From Methylobacterium sp. R2-1 (GTDB lineage Bacteria > Pseudomonadota > Alphaproteobacteria > Rhizobiales > Beijerinckiaceae), in the NCBI RefSeq assembly GCF_014191355.1, contig NZ_JACHWM010000009.1, positions 124,001 through 188,000 on the forward strand: DNA of 64,000 bases, in the 5' to 3' direction. Of this stretch, positions 42,542 through 51,904 are shown in pieces (position 1 is the first letter of the stretch; the number at the start of each line of letters is the position of its first letter). Under the pieces are notes generated by a model, which saw only the letters and a list, made by a program, of their open reading frames with translations, did not search any database and was not told the origin of the DNA. A program made the position numbers and the translations under genes.

Positions 42542-44080
42542 TCACAGCTCTCCCTTGGGCGCGACGGGCAGCGTCAGGCGGAAGGTCGCCCCGCCAGCGG
42601 CATTGCGCTCGGCCCACAGACGACCGCCATGCGCCTCGACGATGGTGCGGCAGATCGAGAGCCCGACGCCCATCCCGCCGGTCTTGGTGGTGACGAAGGG
42701 CTGGAACAGCCGATCCGCCACCTCCTCGGCAATGCCGGAGCCCGTATCCGACACCGCGATCTCGGCCAGATCCGGCGAGACCCGCTGCGCCACGACGGTC
42801 AACTCGCGCCGGCTGCTCCGCTGCATCGCCTCGCGGGCATTGCGCAGCAGATTGACCAGAACCTGCTGCACCTGCACCCGGTCGGCGAGCACCGATCCGA
42901 CCCGCGGGTCCAGCACGACGCGTGCCGTGATCCCCTGCTCGCCGGCACCGGGCAGGGTCAGCGCGCCGGCCTCCTCGATCATCGTCGCAACCGACTCGAC
43001 CCGTTTCTCGGTCTCGCCCCGGGCAACGAACTCGCGCAAGCGCGAAATGATCTGTCTCGCCCGCAACGCCTGCTCGGCCGCCTTGTCGAGAACCTCCTGC
43101 GCCCTGGCGACAGTCTCGGGACTGGGCTGATCCAAGAGGCGACGGCAACCGTTGGTGTAGTTGCTGATGGCGCCGAGCGGCTGGTTCAGTTCATGGGCGA
43201 GCGTCGTCGCCATCTCGCCCATGGCGCTCAGGCGAGAGACGTGTCCCAGCTCGGACTGCAGCTCCTGGAGCCGCGTCTCGGTCCGCCGCTGTTCGGTGAG
43301 ATCGTTGATGAAGCCGGTGAAGAAGACCCGCTCGCCCGAACTCATCTCGCCGATGGCGAGCTCCATCGGAAAGGTCGAGCCGTCGCGCTTCCGGCCCGTC
43401 ACGGTCCGCGTGGTGCCGATGATGCGGCGCTGACGCGTCTGCCGATAGCGCTCAAGGTCGGCATCGTGCCGATTCTGCATCGGTTCCGGCATCAGGATGC
43501 CGACGTCCTGCCCGATCGCCTCGTCGGCCGCGTAGCCGAAGAGGCGTTCGGCGGCCGGGTTGAACGAGTGGATCACACCCGCCTCGTCGATGACCACCAT
43601 CGCCTCCGGCACAGTGTCGAGAATCGACCGGAGATGGGCCTCGCGGGCGCGCAGCTCCGCCTCCACCTGCTTCTGCTCATCGATGCTGAAGACGACGCCC
43701 CGGTGCCGGCGGGGCCGGCCCTCGGCGTCAAGATGCACCTGCCCCCGCGAGCGCAGCCAGCCGCTCCGCCCATTCGGTGGGACGACGCGATAATCGACCT
43801 CGTAGCTGCCGCCGGCCCGCAGCACGCTCTCGATGGCTTCGGCGCGGGCTTGGCGATCATCCGGATGCACCAGGTCCTGGGTCGCGGCGAAGCTCGTCAA
43901 TTGCTCGGACGGAATGCCGAAGAGGCAGGCACAGCTCTGCGAGGCGCTGACGCGGCCCGTCGCGAAGTCCAGCGACCAGATGCAGACGCCGACCTCGTGG
44001 AGGGTTTGCCGGAAGTCCTCGACGGTCAGCCCTTCATCTCCACCCTGAGCCGTACCGGACGCGGCAATGGAGAGCGTCAT
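42542..44080 (-). CDS. fixL: FixL-type oxygen-sensing histidine kinase
   Basis: I choose ATG 44080 (512 residues), after GAGGGTGG. It has an N-terminal PAS domain (about 15-140), a second PAS domain (about 145-265) and a kinase core. The second PAS carries the FixL haem pocket: [15 protein letters not shown] holds H205, equivalent by my alignment to haem-ligand His200 of Bradyrhizobium FixL. The distal Arg residues equivalent to Arg206 and Arg220 are also present (ERY, TTRTVTG). The kinase has H296 in [20 protein letters not shown] and an ATPase domain with [16 protein letters not shown] and [18 protein letters not shown]. It should bind O2 and phosphorylate FixJ at low oxygen. Confidence 0.92.
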   Translation of the reverse strand: MTLSIAASGTAQGGDEGLTVEDFRQTLHEVGVCIWSLDFATGRVSASQSCACLFGIPSEQLTSFAATQDLVHPDDRQARAEAIESVLRAGGSYEVDYRVVPPNGRSGWLRSRGQVHLDAEGRPRRHRGVVFSIDEQKQVEAELRAREAHLRSILDTVPEAMVVIDEAGVIHSFNPAAERLFGYAADEAIGQDVGILMPEPMQNRHDADLERYRQTRQRRIIGTTRTVTGRKRDGSTFPMELAIGEMSSGERVFFTGFINDLTEQRRTETRLQELQSELGHVSRLSAMGEMATTLAHELNQPLGAISNYTNGCRRLLDQPSPETVARAQEVLDKAAEQALRARQIISRLREFVARGETEKRVESVATMIEEAGALTLPGAGEQGITARVVLDPRVGSVLADRVQVQQVLVNLLRNAREAMQRSSRRELTVVAQRVSPDLAEIAVSDTGSGIAEEVADRLFQPFVTTKTGGMGVGLSICRTIVEAHGGRLWAERNAAGGATFRLTLPVAPKGEL

Positions 44081-44534
44081 CGATTCCACCCTCGGTCTTC
44101 GCTGCGTGGAAGACAAAGATCCTTGGCACACGCCGCCAGCATCAATTATGTCATTTGATAAAACAGTCTCAGATCTTGCCTTCATAATACGCGAAGATCG
44201 AAGATTCCTGGATGAAGGTTACGCAATTCCTGCTTGCATGAAAAGGCAACATATGCGGAGAATCAGCACTTTATCCGGTTACAAATATGATCATCACAAC
44301 CTTTGCTATGCGAATAGGCATTAGCGGCGGCCGAGCGTGCCGGCATATGGATCCACGCCTCGTACAGGATCGCACGTCTCGCTTTGCGCTGGATCAAGGC
44401 CAACCGGTTCCGGTCGCTCCAACGATGGTGCGGTGCAGGGTGCCTCATGAAACGCCCGGCCACTCACCGTTCTCGCTATGGCGGCGACAGGGCGGCGGGC
44501 ATTGTGTGAGAGAGCCTCAGATCGGAGCCCCGCC
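44081..44534. other. AT-rich intergenic region between fixL and a USP gene
   Basis: About 450 bp separate divergent fixL and USP genes. Bases 44140-44330 are AT-richer than the surroundings. A FixK-type box lies at 44384. A short open frame across 44067-44324 overlaps the fixL start and has no signature, so I do not call it. Confidence 0.5.
44384..44397 (+). promoter_or_regulatory. FixK-type box upstream of a USP gene
   Basis: TTGCGCTGGATCAA, identical to the box at 39250, lies 137 bp before the USP start at 44535. Confidence 0.6.
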
Positions 44535-45395
44535 ATGTCCCAGCATGCCTCATCCGCGCTCGCCGGTATCCGCGACGTCCTCGTCGGCATCGCCGTGGAG
44601 AACGAGGGCGAGACGGCGTCATCGGCCATCGGTTACGGCCTGACGCTGGCGAAGGAAGCGGGCGCCCACCTGACCCTTCAGTCGGCCTCTTGGCGTCTCT
44701 CAGGCGACGACCGCTGGATCAGCGGTTTTGACGACGGAAGCGTCGCGGAGATCGACCGCCGCCTCGACACGCTGGCCCGCGCCATCGCCGAGCGCACCGC
44801 GGGCGATGCGCGGCTGGCGGGCGTCGTGTGCACGACGGAGACGCCGAGCCTGCCCTATCCGGCCGTCATCCGCCGGCTGGCGGAACAGGCGCGCCTGCAC
44901 GACCTGACTATTCTGGATGCCGAGATCTGGACCTGCGACCTCGACCGCGAAGCGCTCGAGTCGACCCTGTTCGAGAGCGGTCGCCCGGTCATCGCGGTGC
45001 CACCGGGGCACGCGACCTTCGCCGGCCGCCGGATCATCGTTGCCTGGGACGGTAGCGCCCAGGCGGCGCGGGCCGCCAACGATGCAATGCCGCTCCTGCG
45101 CGCGGCCGAGGCGGTCGAGATCGTCTCCGTCGGCAACGCGGCGGAGATCCGCGACTCGGTGCCCGGTGCCGAATTCGCGCCCCATCTTGCCCGGCACGGG
45201 GTGAACGTCATCGTCAACGATCTGCCCGTCTCCGGCTCCATCGGGGACACCCTGCGGTCCCAAGCCGGCCTGTTCCGGGCCGACATGATCGTGATGGGCG
45301 CCTACCGCCATTCCCGCGCGCGCCAGTTCTTCTTCGGCGGCGTGACGCGCTCGCTGCTGCGAAGCTGCCCCGTCCCGCTGTTCCTGTCCCGCTGA
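44535..45395 (+). CDS. Universal stress protein, tandem USP domains (type B)
   Basis: The 286-residue protein has a first USP domain (LAGIRDVLVGIAVENEGETA) and a second beginning RRIIVAWDGSAQAARAANDAMP, with the loop GAYRHSRARQFFFGGVTRSLL. It is a close paralogue of the USP at 39321-40181. The two also share an identical upstream FixK-type box, so promoter and gene were probably duplicated together. Confidence 0.92.
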   Translation: MSQHASSALAGIRDVLVGIAVENEGETASSAIGYGLTLAKEAGAHLTLQSASWRLSGDDRWISGFDDGSVAEIDRRLDTLARAIAERTAGDARLAGVVCTTETPSLPYPAVIRRLAEQARLHDLTILDAEIWTCDLDREALESTLFESGRPVIAVPPGHATFAGRRIIVAWDGSAQAARAANDAMPLLRAAEAVEIVSVGNAAEIRDSVPGAEFAPHLARHGVNVIVNDLPVSGSIGDTLRSQAGLFRADMIVMGAYRHSRARQFFFGGVTRSLLRSCPVPLFLSR

Positions 45396-45640
45396 AGGAC
45401 CGTGCGATCCGCCGGTGGCCCGAGGCGGCTCTGGTTTGGACCGGCCACGCCCGGCGTCTGATCCAAGCGCGCGATCATTTGCTGACTTCCATGCATCGTG
45501 CGGTGACCTTGCTGGGGAGAACAGAGGCCGCCTTCACCTTTCGGCAATGGCCGGAGATGTTAGTGGGTCCGTCCATCGCTGGGTTGCCGTCAGAGCACCC
45601 GGTTGGGCACGGGGGCCGAAAGGGCCTGGGACACCACTCG

Positions 45641-46702
45641 ATGCTCGCTCTCGTCCTCGACGACGCCGAGATGAACAACCTGGTGATGGCGGCTTCCCTG
45701 CGGCCGCTCGCTGGATGCGTGCCGCACGCCTTCACCGTGCCGGCGGAAGCGCTCGCTTTCGCGCAAGTGCACGCCTCCAAGATCGGGATCGTCATCACCG
45801 ACTACGAGATGCCGGGCATGAACGGCATCGAGTTCATCCGGGCGGTGCGGCGCATCCCCGGCCTCACGGCCGTGCCCACGGTCATGGTGACGAGCCACGA
45901 TCAGCGAAGCCTGCGCCGCGAGGCGCTTGAGGCGGGAGCCACCGACTTTCTCACCAAGCCCGCCGATGCGGTCGAAATCCGCGCCCGCGTCACGAACCTG
46001 CTCGCCCTCTCCGAAGCCCACCGGGCGCAGCGCGAACACGCCGCGCAGCTCGCCTGCGAGATCGCGGCGGCCGTGGCGCTGGTCGAGGAGCGCGAGCGCG
46101 AGATCGTCTCGACCCTCATGCGCGCCGCCGAGCACCGGGATTCCGACACCGGCGACCATATTGCTCGCGTCTCCGCTTATGTCGGGCTGATCGCCGAGGC
46201 GATGGAACTCTCCGCTGCCGACGTCCGGCAGTTGTGTCTGGCCGCGACTATGCACGATGTCGGCAAGATCGCCGTGCCGGACGCCATCCTGCTCAAGCCG
46301 GGCGCTCTCACGCCCGAGGAGCGACGGGAGATGGAGCAGCACGCCGACCGAGGCCGGCGCATCCTGAGCGGCAGTGAATCGCCCGTCATGCGCCTCGCCG
46401 CCGAGATCGCAGGAACCCACCACGAGCGCTGGGATGGGACCGGCTATCCGTACGGCCTGAAGGGTGAGGCCATCCCCCTGTCCGGCCGCATCGTCGCGGT
46501 GGCCGACGTCTTCGACGCGCTGACGACCGAGCGTCCCTACAAGCAAGCTTGGTCACCGGAGCGGGCCCGAGCCTATCTGCAAGAGAATGCCGGCTCTCAT
46601 TTCGACCCGCACATCGTCGAGGTCTTCCTGAGCCGCTGGACGGCCGTCCAGACCTTCCTCAATCTCGGCCGCGACACCGCCTCCGCGACCCAGGCCGCCT
46701 GA
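45641..46702 (+). CDS. Response regulator with HD-GYP phosphodiesterase domain
   Basis: I choose ATG 45641 (353 residues), where the receiver begins (MLALVLDDAEMNNLVMAASL); the ribosome-binding site is weak and a longer frame from 45479 exists. The receiver has its acceptor Asp in IVITDYEMPGMNGIEF and Lys in FLTKPADA. A helical linker leads to an HD-GYP domain with AATMHDVGKIAVPDAILLKP and THHERWDGTGYPYGLKGE, then VFDALTTERPYK. These residues match active HD-GYP enzymes that hydrolyse cyclic di-GMP. It should lower cyclic di-GMP in response to phosphorylation, probably by an unlinked kinase. Confidence 0.92.
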   Translation: MLALVLDDAEMNNLVMAASLRPLAGCVPHAFTVPAEALAFAQVHASKIGIVITDYEMPGMNGIEFIRAVRRIPGLTAVPTVMVTSHDQRSLRREALEAGATDFLTKPADAVEIRARVTNLLALSEAHRAQREHAAQLACEIAAAVALVEEREREIVSTLMRAAEHRDSDTGDHIARVSAYVGLIAEAMELSAADVRQLCLAATMHDVGKIAVPDAILLKPGALTPEERREMEQHADRGRRILSGSESPVMRLAAEIAGTHHERWDGTGYPYGLKGEAIPLSGRIVAVADVFDALTTERPYKQAWSPERARAYLQENAGSHFDPHIVEVFLSRWTAVQTFLNLGRDTASATQAA

Positions 46703-46838
46703 TACGGGTTTGCTCGATCGCCACGTCGACCGGATCGGCGCGTCCGCACGGCCTGTCGCGGTTCAACCCGCTCTCACAGCGGCCGCTCCCGGGAACGAGA
46801 CCGGCTCGACGCCAGCCCGTCCCGGCTCCACGTGACCT

Positions 46839-49646
46839 TCAGCAGAGTTCGAGCGCGCCGAGCTTGCGCGTCGTCTCTTCCTGCTCGCTCGTCGCGTCCT
46901 CGGCGGGCACGCCGAGGCGGAGATGAAGAGCGCTCACGGTGCGGGTAAGCAGGCTGTCCAGGCCGGACGCCCCGTCGCCGAGGCCGGCCAAGTCACCGTC
47001 GCGCGCCGTCCGCTCGATCGCGCCCGCGCGATCCTTCACCTGCACCGCACCGATATTGGCGCTCATCGACTTGAGGCTGTGGGCAGCGCGGGACACGGCC
47101 GGGGCGTCGTCGCGCGCGAGGGCGTCTTTGAGTTCCAAGAGCGCCTGAGGCGCCTGGGCGACGTAGAGCCGGAGGATGCGCTCGAGGAAATCGCGGTCGC
47201 CCAGTTCTTCCAGGTTGGCGATCGTCGGTTCGTCGAGCAGCGCATTCTCTGAAATCCTCACCGCCGCCGATGACACCGGCGATGCTGCGACATCCGCGGG
47301 ATCATCGTGGGTCGCGGTCTGCAGGTGCCGCGCCAGAAGCGCGCCGAGCTGCGCCAGGGTGAACGGCTTGGCGAGCATGCCATCCATCCCTGCCGCCTGC
47401 CAGGATTCTGCGCCATCACCGACGACGTGGGCCGTGAGAGCCACAATCGGCACCCGTTCCGTCCCGTCTCGCGCTTCCCCGGCGCGGATGGCGGCGGCCG
47501 CGCTGAAGCCATCCAGTACGGGCATGCTGCCATCCATCAGGACGAGATCGAAGCGGTTCGCGGCGGCGGCCTCCACCGCGGCCTGACCATCCTCGACACA
47601 GACGATGTCGCACACGCCGAAACGGCCGAGCGCTTCGGACGCAACCTCGCGGTTGACGGCGCTGTCGTCGGCCAGGAGCACCCGCGCGCCGGCAAAAGAG
47701 GGCAGGACGGCCGCTGCACCCTCGTCCGCCTCTGGCGCCTCGACGGCCAGGGGCGCGCCGTCAGACAGAGCGGTGAGGAGTGGGCGCCATTCGGCCTGGG
47801 CGATTGGACGGCGCACCACCGCATCGGCGAGGCCGGCTCGCACGAGCCCGGGACCGGAGCTATCGCCGATGGGCACCAGGGCAATCACGCGGCACGCGCC
47901 GTCCGGTCGACGACCGCTTGCCAGAAGTTCGGCCGCCTCGACGATCCAGTGCCCCTCGCCGGACTGCGCGGGATGGAAGCCCGCGGTCTGAAGATCGGCC
48001 ATGAGAGCGGCGCGGGTCGCGCCGCCGATCTCACCGAAGCAAACAGCGCCGGGCACCGCGGGCGCGCGGCGGACCAAAGGCTCTGCGCTCTCCGCGCCTT
48101 CCACTGGGATGCGTGCCCAGAACGTCGAGCCCTCGCCGAGGCGGCTCTCGACGCCGACGCGCCCGCCCATTGCGACGATCAGGCGTTCGGCGATCGACAG
48201 CCCGAGCCCGGTGCCACCGAAGCGGCGGGCAATCGACTGGTCGGCCTGGGTGAAGGCGGTGAAAATTCCCGCTAGTCGGTCCTGCGGGATGCCGATCCCG
48301 GTATCGGTGACGGCGATGCGCAGGACCGGACCGGACGCCTCCTGCTCCATCTCCATTCGCACCAGAACATGGCCGGCGGCGGTGAACTTGAGCGCGTTCG
48401 AGACGAAGTTGCCGAGCACCTGCCCGAGCCGCACCGGATCGCCGAGGAAGGAGCGCGGCACGTCTCCAGCGATCTGCGCCGCGAGGTCGAGCCCCGCCGC
48501 GCGAGCGCGCTCGGCAAACAGGGTCACGACGGTGTCGGCGACGTCGCGGGGGCTCAGCGGGATCCGCTCCACCTCCAGGCGACCGGCTTCCACTTTCGCG
48601 AAATCGAGGATGTCGTTGATGATCGCGAGGAGGGACTGGCCGGAGCGCGCAATGACCTTGGCGTAGCGCTGCTGGCGCGGCGGCAGATCGGCGGAGGCCA
48701 GGAGTTCCGCCATCACCAGCATGCCGTTCATCGGCGTGCGAATCTCGTGACTCATGGTGGCGAGGAAGACAGACTTGGCCGCGTTGGCTTCGTCGGCGGA
48801 TTGCTTGGCCTCGATCAGGTCGTGGGTCCGCAGCCGGATCTCTTCCTCCAGGCCCGCACTGTAGCGCGCGATCGCTCGGTCGCGCTCGTTCACGGCCTGC
48901 AAGAGGTCGTTGAAGCTCTCGGCCAGCGCGCCGACCTCGCCGCTGCCGGTCTCCGCGCGCTTGGAATAGTCGTGGCCGAGTCGCACCCCATCCATGGTCC
49001 GGGCCAGGGCGGCGAGCGGCCGGGTGACGCTGCGCTGCAAGCCCATCGAGACGGCGAGCCCGAGCGCCAGAGCGAGCAGCCCGGCCAGCACCGCCGTGAG
49101 GCCGACCTCGGCGATGCGCTCGGCCAGGTCGCGGTTGTCCGAGACCAGGACGACGCGTCCGATGGGGCGGGCGTTCTCCAGGATCGGAACCGAGACGCGC
49201 AGCGTCCGCGTCGTCATGAGATCGAGTGGCGAGACGGAGCCCTGATCGAGGTCGATGTCGTCGGCAAGGCGCAATCCGATGCCCTGCTCGGCGAGGATCT
49301 CGCCATCGGCCCGCTCGACCGAAGCGTAGACCAGGGCCTGCCCGTGGGCGATCGCCCGCAGGGTGCTCAGCGCCGCCACCTCGTCGCCCTGGGCTGTCGC
49401 CTGCGCGGCGCTCGCGGCCAGGATCTGCGCGGTCATCCGCAGGACTTCCCGCTTGGCCGCGGCGTAGCGCTCGACCTCGCGCCAGGTCGACAGGCCGGTC
49501 AGGAGGAGGAGGGCGATGGCGACGGCGCTGGCGACAGCCAGCGCGAGCCGTCCGGACAGCGAGCGGATCGGGTTCGTGAGCGGGCTAAGCACGGTCTGGG
49601 TCTCGCGGGAAGGGTCTCGCGGCGGGGCGGATCGATGCTCCGGCAC
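46839..49646 (-). CDS. BarA-like hybrid histidine kinase with HPt domain
   Basis: The 935-residue protein has a membrane helix (about 30-55), a periplasmic domain (about 56-180), a second helix (about 181-203), HAMP (about 205-260), a phosphoacceptor helix with H300 in ATMSHEIRTPMNGM and an ATPase domain (NFVSNALKFTAAG, DTGIGIP, GGTGLGLSIAERLIVAMGG). A degenerate receiver-like segment follows (about 525-640), then a true receiver with D705 in LVLMDGSMPVLDG and an HPt domain with H856 in RAAHSLKSMSANIGA. This is the full phosphorelay in one chain, as in BarA or ArcB. It starts 12 bp after the TadG-like stop, so it may be in the same operon. Confidence 0.9.
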   Translation of the reverse strand: MPEHRSAPPRDPSRETQTVLSPLTNPIRSLSGRLALAVASAVAIALLLLTGLSTWREVERYAAAKREVLRMTAQILAASAAQATAQGDEVAALSTLRAIAHGQALVYASVERADGEILAEQGIGLRLADDIDLDQGSVSPLDLMTTRTLRVSVPILENARPIGRVVLVSDNRDLAERIAEVGLTAVLAGLLALALGLAVSMGLQRSVTRPLAALARTMDGVRLGHDYSKRAETGSGEVGALAESFNDLLQAVNERDRAIARYSAGLEEEIRLRTHDLIEAKQSADEANAAKSVFLATMSHEIRTPMNGMLVMAELLASADLPPRQQRYAKVIARSGQSLLAIINDILDFAKVEAGRLEVERIPLSPRDVADTVVTLFAERARAAGLDLAAQIAGDVPRSFLGDPVRLGQVLGNFVSNALKFTAAGHVLVRMEMEQEASGPVLRIAVTDTGIGIPQDRLAGIFTAFTQADQSIARRFGGTGLGLSIAERLIVAMGGRVGVESRLGEGSTFWARIPVEGAESAEPLVRRAPAVPGAVCFGEIGGATRAALMADLQTAGFHPAQSGEGHWIVEAAELLASGRRPDGACRVIALVPIGDSSGPGLVRAGLADAVVRRPIAQAEWRPLLTALSDGAPLAVEAPEADEGAAAVLPSFAGARVLLADDSAVNREVASEALGRFGVCDIVCVEDGQAAVEAAAANRFDLVLMDGSMPVLDGFSAAAAIRAGEARDGTERVPIVALTAHVVGDGAESWQAAGMDGMLAKPFTLAQLGALLARHLQTATHDDPADVAASPVSSAAVRISENALLDEPTIANLEELGDRDFLERILRLYVAQAPQALLELKDALARDDAPAVSRAAHSLKSMSANIGAVQVKDRAGAIERTARDGDLAGLGDGASGLDSLLTRTVSALHLRLGVPAEDATSEQEETTRKLGALELC

Positions 49647-49658
49647 GGATCGCGTGTG

Positions 49659-51080
49659 TCACTGGCTGATGACGAGCCGCCCCGAGATCGGGCCAACCCC
49701 CTTCGGGATCGGGACGCTCGAGCGGTTGTAATCCGCGTTGAGGTAGAGGTTGGGGCCCTCGTAGAGGTTGATCTGCTGGGCCACGACGACGGTGTAGGCG
49801 GAGAGGTCGGCGACGGGCCGCTGCGAGTCGATCACGAGACGGCCGGCCGGCAGATAGATGGTCCCGAGCATGGTGCGGGCATTGTCGCTGATGATGCGGT
49901 AGGTCCGCATCGGCTTGCTCGCGCCGAGCGGCGGAGGAGTCAGGCTGATCACGTCGCCGAGAAGCGTGTCGACGGCCAAGGCCGGATCGATCGGCAGGGT
50001 GACGGTGGGGTCCTCAGCCATCAGGAGGCCCGCCATCACGCCCGTTGTCGGCGCCGACAGATCGACGGTCGTCTTCTTGTCGAAGAGAAGGCCGCTGTTG
50101 TTTCCACTGAAGTAGAAGCCGACGTCCTTGCCCGTCATCGTCGCCTTCTTGTCGACGATGAGCGGGCCGTCCTTCATGACGTAGATGCCCGGCCGCAGCG
50201 TGACGACGGCGTTCTTGGTGATGTGCAAGCCGCCGCAATACGTGCCGGGATCGAGCGTGACCGATTCCGCGATGACGTTGACGCCCTTGCTCATGCCTGT
50301 CAGCGCATCGACGATGCGAAGGATTTCGGGGAGGTTCACACAACTTCCGACCGGCGGGGCCGGCCGGTTGCGGAGCGGATCCTGGATGACGGGGCAGCTC
50401 GTCTGCGGGTTGGGCGTGAAGTTCGCCCGGTCGTCCCTGAATCCCCCCGCGGAGCAGATCGTCTGCGCCCGCGCGAGCGCGCCGTCGCGGCCGACCATCC
50501 CTGAGCTGCTGGTGGAGTTCGAGTAGAGGGCGCAATCGTAGGCCGTGACCTGGGCGTTGCGCTCCAGGTTGAACGCACCGGCCGCGGCCGGGTCGAGAGC
50601 CAGCATGCACAGGCGCATCCGGCCCACGACGCTGGCTCGTGCGCGCGCCGAGACGGGCATCGACGCCATGCCGACGAAAGCCCCGAATGTGAGCTTGATG
50701 AGTTGCTCGGCGCGTGCCTCGACACTCGTCTTGTCGGATGCGACAGCGACTTGGATGGAGACCGGTGCGTCGGCGCTGGCTTTCGCCTCGGCCTGAATCG
50801 TCTGGGTCGTCAAACCGACGATGGATTCGGTGCTCGAGACGACCAGTTTGAGGGCGTTGCCGCCGGCCAGCACGCCGGCATCGACGGCACTCTGCAGATG
50901 CGTGCGGGCGGAGACGACCTTGGCGTAATCGATCGCGCCTCCGACCAAGCCGATCAGGGCGGAGGCCGCCAGCCCGAAGATCACCGCAACCGCGCCGTCG
51001 TTCTCCCGATACAGGCTCGATAGGGGTCGTTTCCATTGGATCGCGCGCTTCGGCTCCCCCTTTGCGCCACACGTCACCAT
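49659..51080 (-). CDS. TadG-like pilus assembly protein
   Basis: The 473-residue protein has the Flp/Tad N-terminal signature LYRENDGAVAVIFGLAASAL with a single membrane helix (about 28-50). AIDYAKVVSARTHLQSAVDAGVLAGG then follows, as usual for TadE/TadG and von Willebrand-linked Tad proteins. The C-terminal part is beta-rich (GTYCGGLHITKNAVVTLRPG, IYVMKDGPLIVDKKATMTGK), resembling a right-handed beta-helix. It should sit in the inner membrane facing the periplasm. TadE-like genes lie upstream; no TadA or TadB is in the window. Confidence 0.8.
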   Translation of the reverse strand: MVTCGAKGEPKRAIQWKRPLSSLYRENDGAVAVIFGLAASALIGLVGGAIDYAKVVSARTHLQSAVDAGVLAGGNALKLVVSSTESIVGLTTQTIQAEAKASADAPVSIQVAVASDKTSVEARAEQLIKLTFGAFVGMASMPVSARARASVVGRMRLCMLALDPAAAGAFNLERNAQVTAYDCALYSNSTSSSGMVGRDGALARAQTICSAGGFRDDRANFTPNPQTSCPVIQDPLRNRPAPPVGSCVNLPEILRIVDALTGMSKGVNVIAESVTLDPGTYCGGLHITKNAVVTLRPGIYVMKDGPLIVDKKATMTGKDVGFYFSGNNSGLLFDKKTTVDLSAPTTGVMAGLLMAEDPTVTLPIDPALAVDTLLGDVISLTPPPLGASKPMRTYRIISDNARTMLGTIYLPAGRLVIDSQRPVADLSAYTVVVAQQINLYEGPNLYLNADYNRSSVPIPKGVGPISGRLVISQ

Positions 51081-51274
51081 CGTGACACTTGCCCCGTCTC
51101 CAGCCGCGTCCCATCCCAGGCGTAATTCTCCCGAGTTAATGGGACATACTTGGCATCGGCAGTGGAGGAGCCGTACGGTTTACGCCTGATTGATAATGAC
51201 AACGCTCGGCCGAGGACTGGCCAAGGCAATCGCCGCCGGCCGACGGAGGACGAGATTGAAGTGCAAAGCCGGAA

Positions 51275-51904
51275 TCACGCCGGACAGGGCATTCCGCCCG
51301 GCAGGACGACTTCGACCTGCCCGTTTTTCGCGATGCCCTCGCGCACCGGCCACACGGTCTTTGCGGTGAACGTCAAATCGTTGAGGAACGGGAAGAAGGA
51401 AAACAGCGGTCGATAGTGCAGCCGCGTTTCAGCCATGACGAAGCGGTCCCCTTTCGAAGCCGTTCCTGCCGGTGGAGGTCCGATGTCGGAACCGATGGCG
51501 CGGGCCTTATCGCCCTGCTGGACACTGGAGCAGACCCTGGCGACGAAGTCGTTTCCGACCTGATAGACCCCTCCGGCCGTCAGTACGATGCCGGCGCCGG
51601 CCAAGCTGTAAGGAGACGCCACGACCTGAGCGGCCGAAAACACGTCGTTGATGTCGCTAAAATCACCCTTGGAGGCAAGGTCGGCCATTGTGATCGTGGC
51701 CTGGGCGAGCCGATTATTGGTGGCGATGGCGCGCGGGATTTCGATCGTTGCCCCGAACAGGAGCACGAGGACCGGCGCGATGAACGCGAATTCGACGGCG
51801 CTCGCTCCGGCTTGCGCCCGGCCGAAGCGGAGAACGGACCGCGCGAGCGGATGCCCAACTGCGGCGGCGCGCCCTCTGACCCTGAACAGCCGGCGCAGCC
51901 TCAT
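51275..51904 (-). CDS. TadE-like pilus protein
   Basis: ATG 51904 overlaps the TGA of the upstream TadE-like gene (ATGA). The 209-residue protein has a basic N-terminus, the TadE signature FGRAQAGASAVEFAFIAPVL with a membrane helix (about 35-58), and RLAQATITMADLASKGDFSD. The Glu in SAVEFA is the conserved TadE residue. TadE-like pseudopilins are minor components of Flp/Tad pili. The longer frame reaching 52183 is discarded because it lies inside the upstream gene. Confidence 0.82.
   Translation of the reverse strand: MRLRRLFRVRGRAAAVGHPLARSVLRFGRAQAGASAVEFAFIAPVLVLLFGATIEIPRAIATNNRLAQATITMADLASKGDFSDINDVFSAAQVVASPYSLAGAGIVLTAGGVYQVGNDFVARVCSSVQQGDKARAIGSDIGPPPAGTASKGDRFVMAETRLHYRPLFSFFPFLNDLTFTAKTVWPVREGIAKNGQVEVVLPGGMPCPA

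Noticed and set aside
42542..44080. FixL lacking its haem histidine, because an Arg stands where Bradyrhizobium FixL has a His before IIG
   Set aside because: That position is His214, which is also Arg in the Sinorhizobium protein as I recall it. The haem ligand equals His200, and the matching H205 in NRHDADLER is present, with both distal Arg residues.
41804..44158. A 784-codon plus-strand frame across fixJ and fixL
   Set aside because: It is fully antisense to fixJ and fixL, which match known proteins throughout.
44067..44324. An 85-codon plus-strand gene
   Set aside because: It overlaps the fixL start on the other strand, with no ribosome-binding site or signature.
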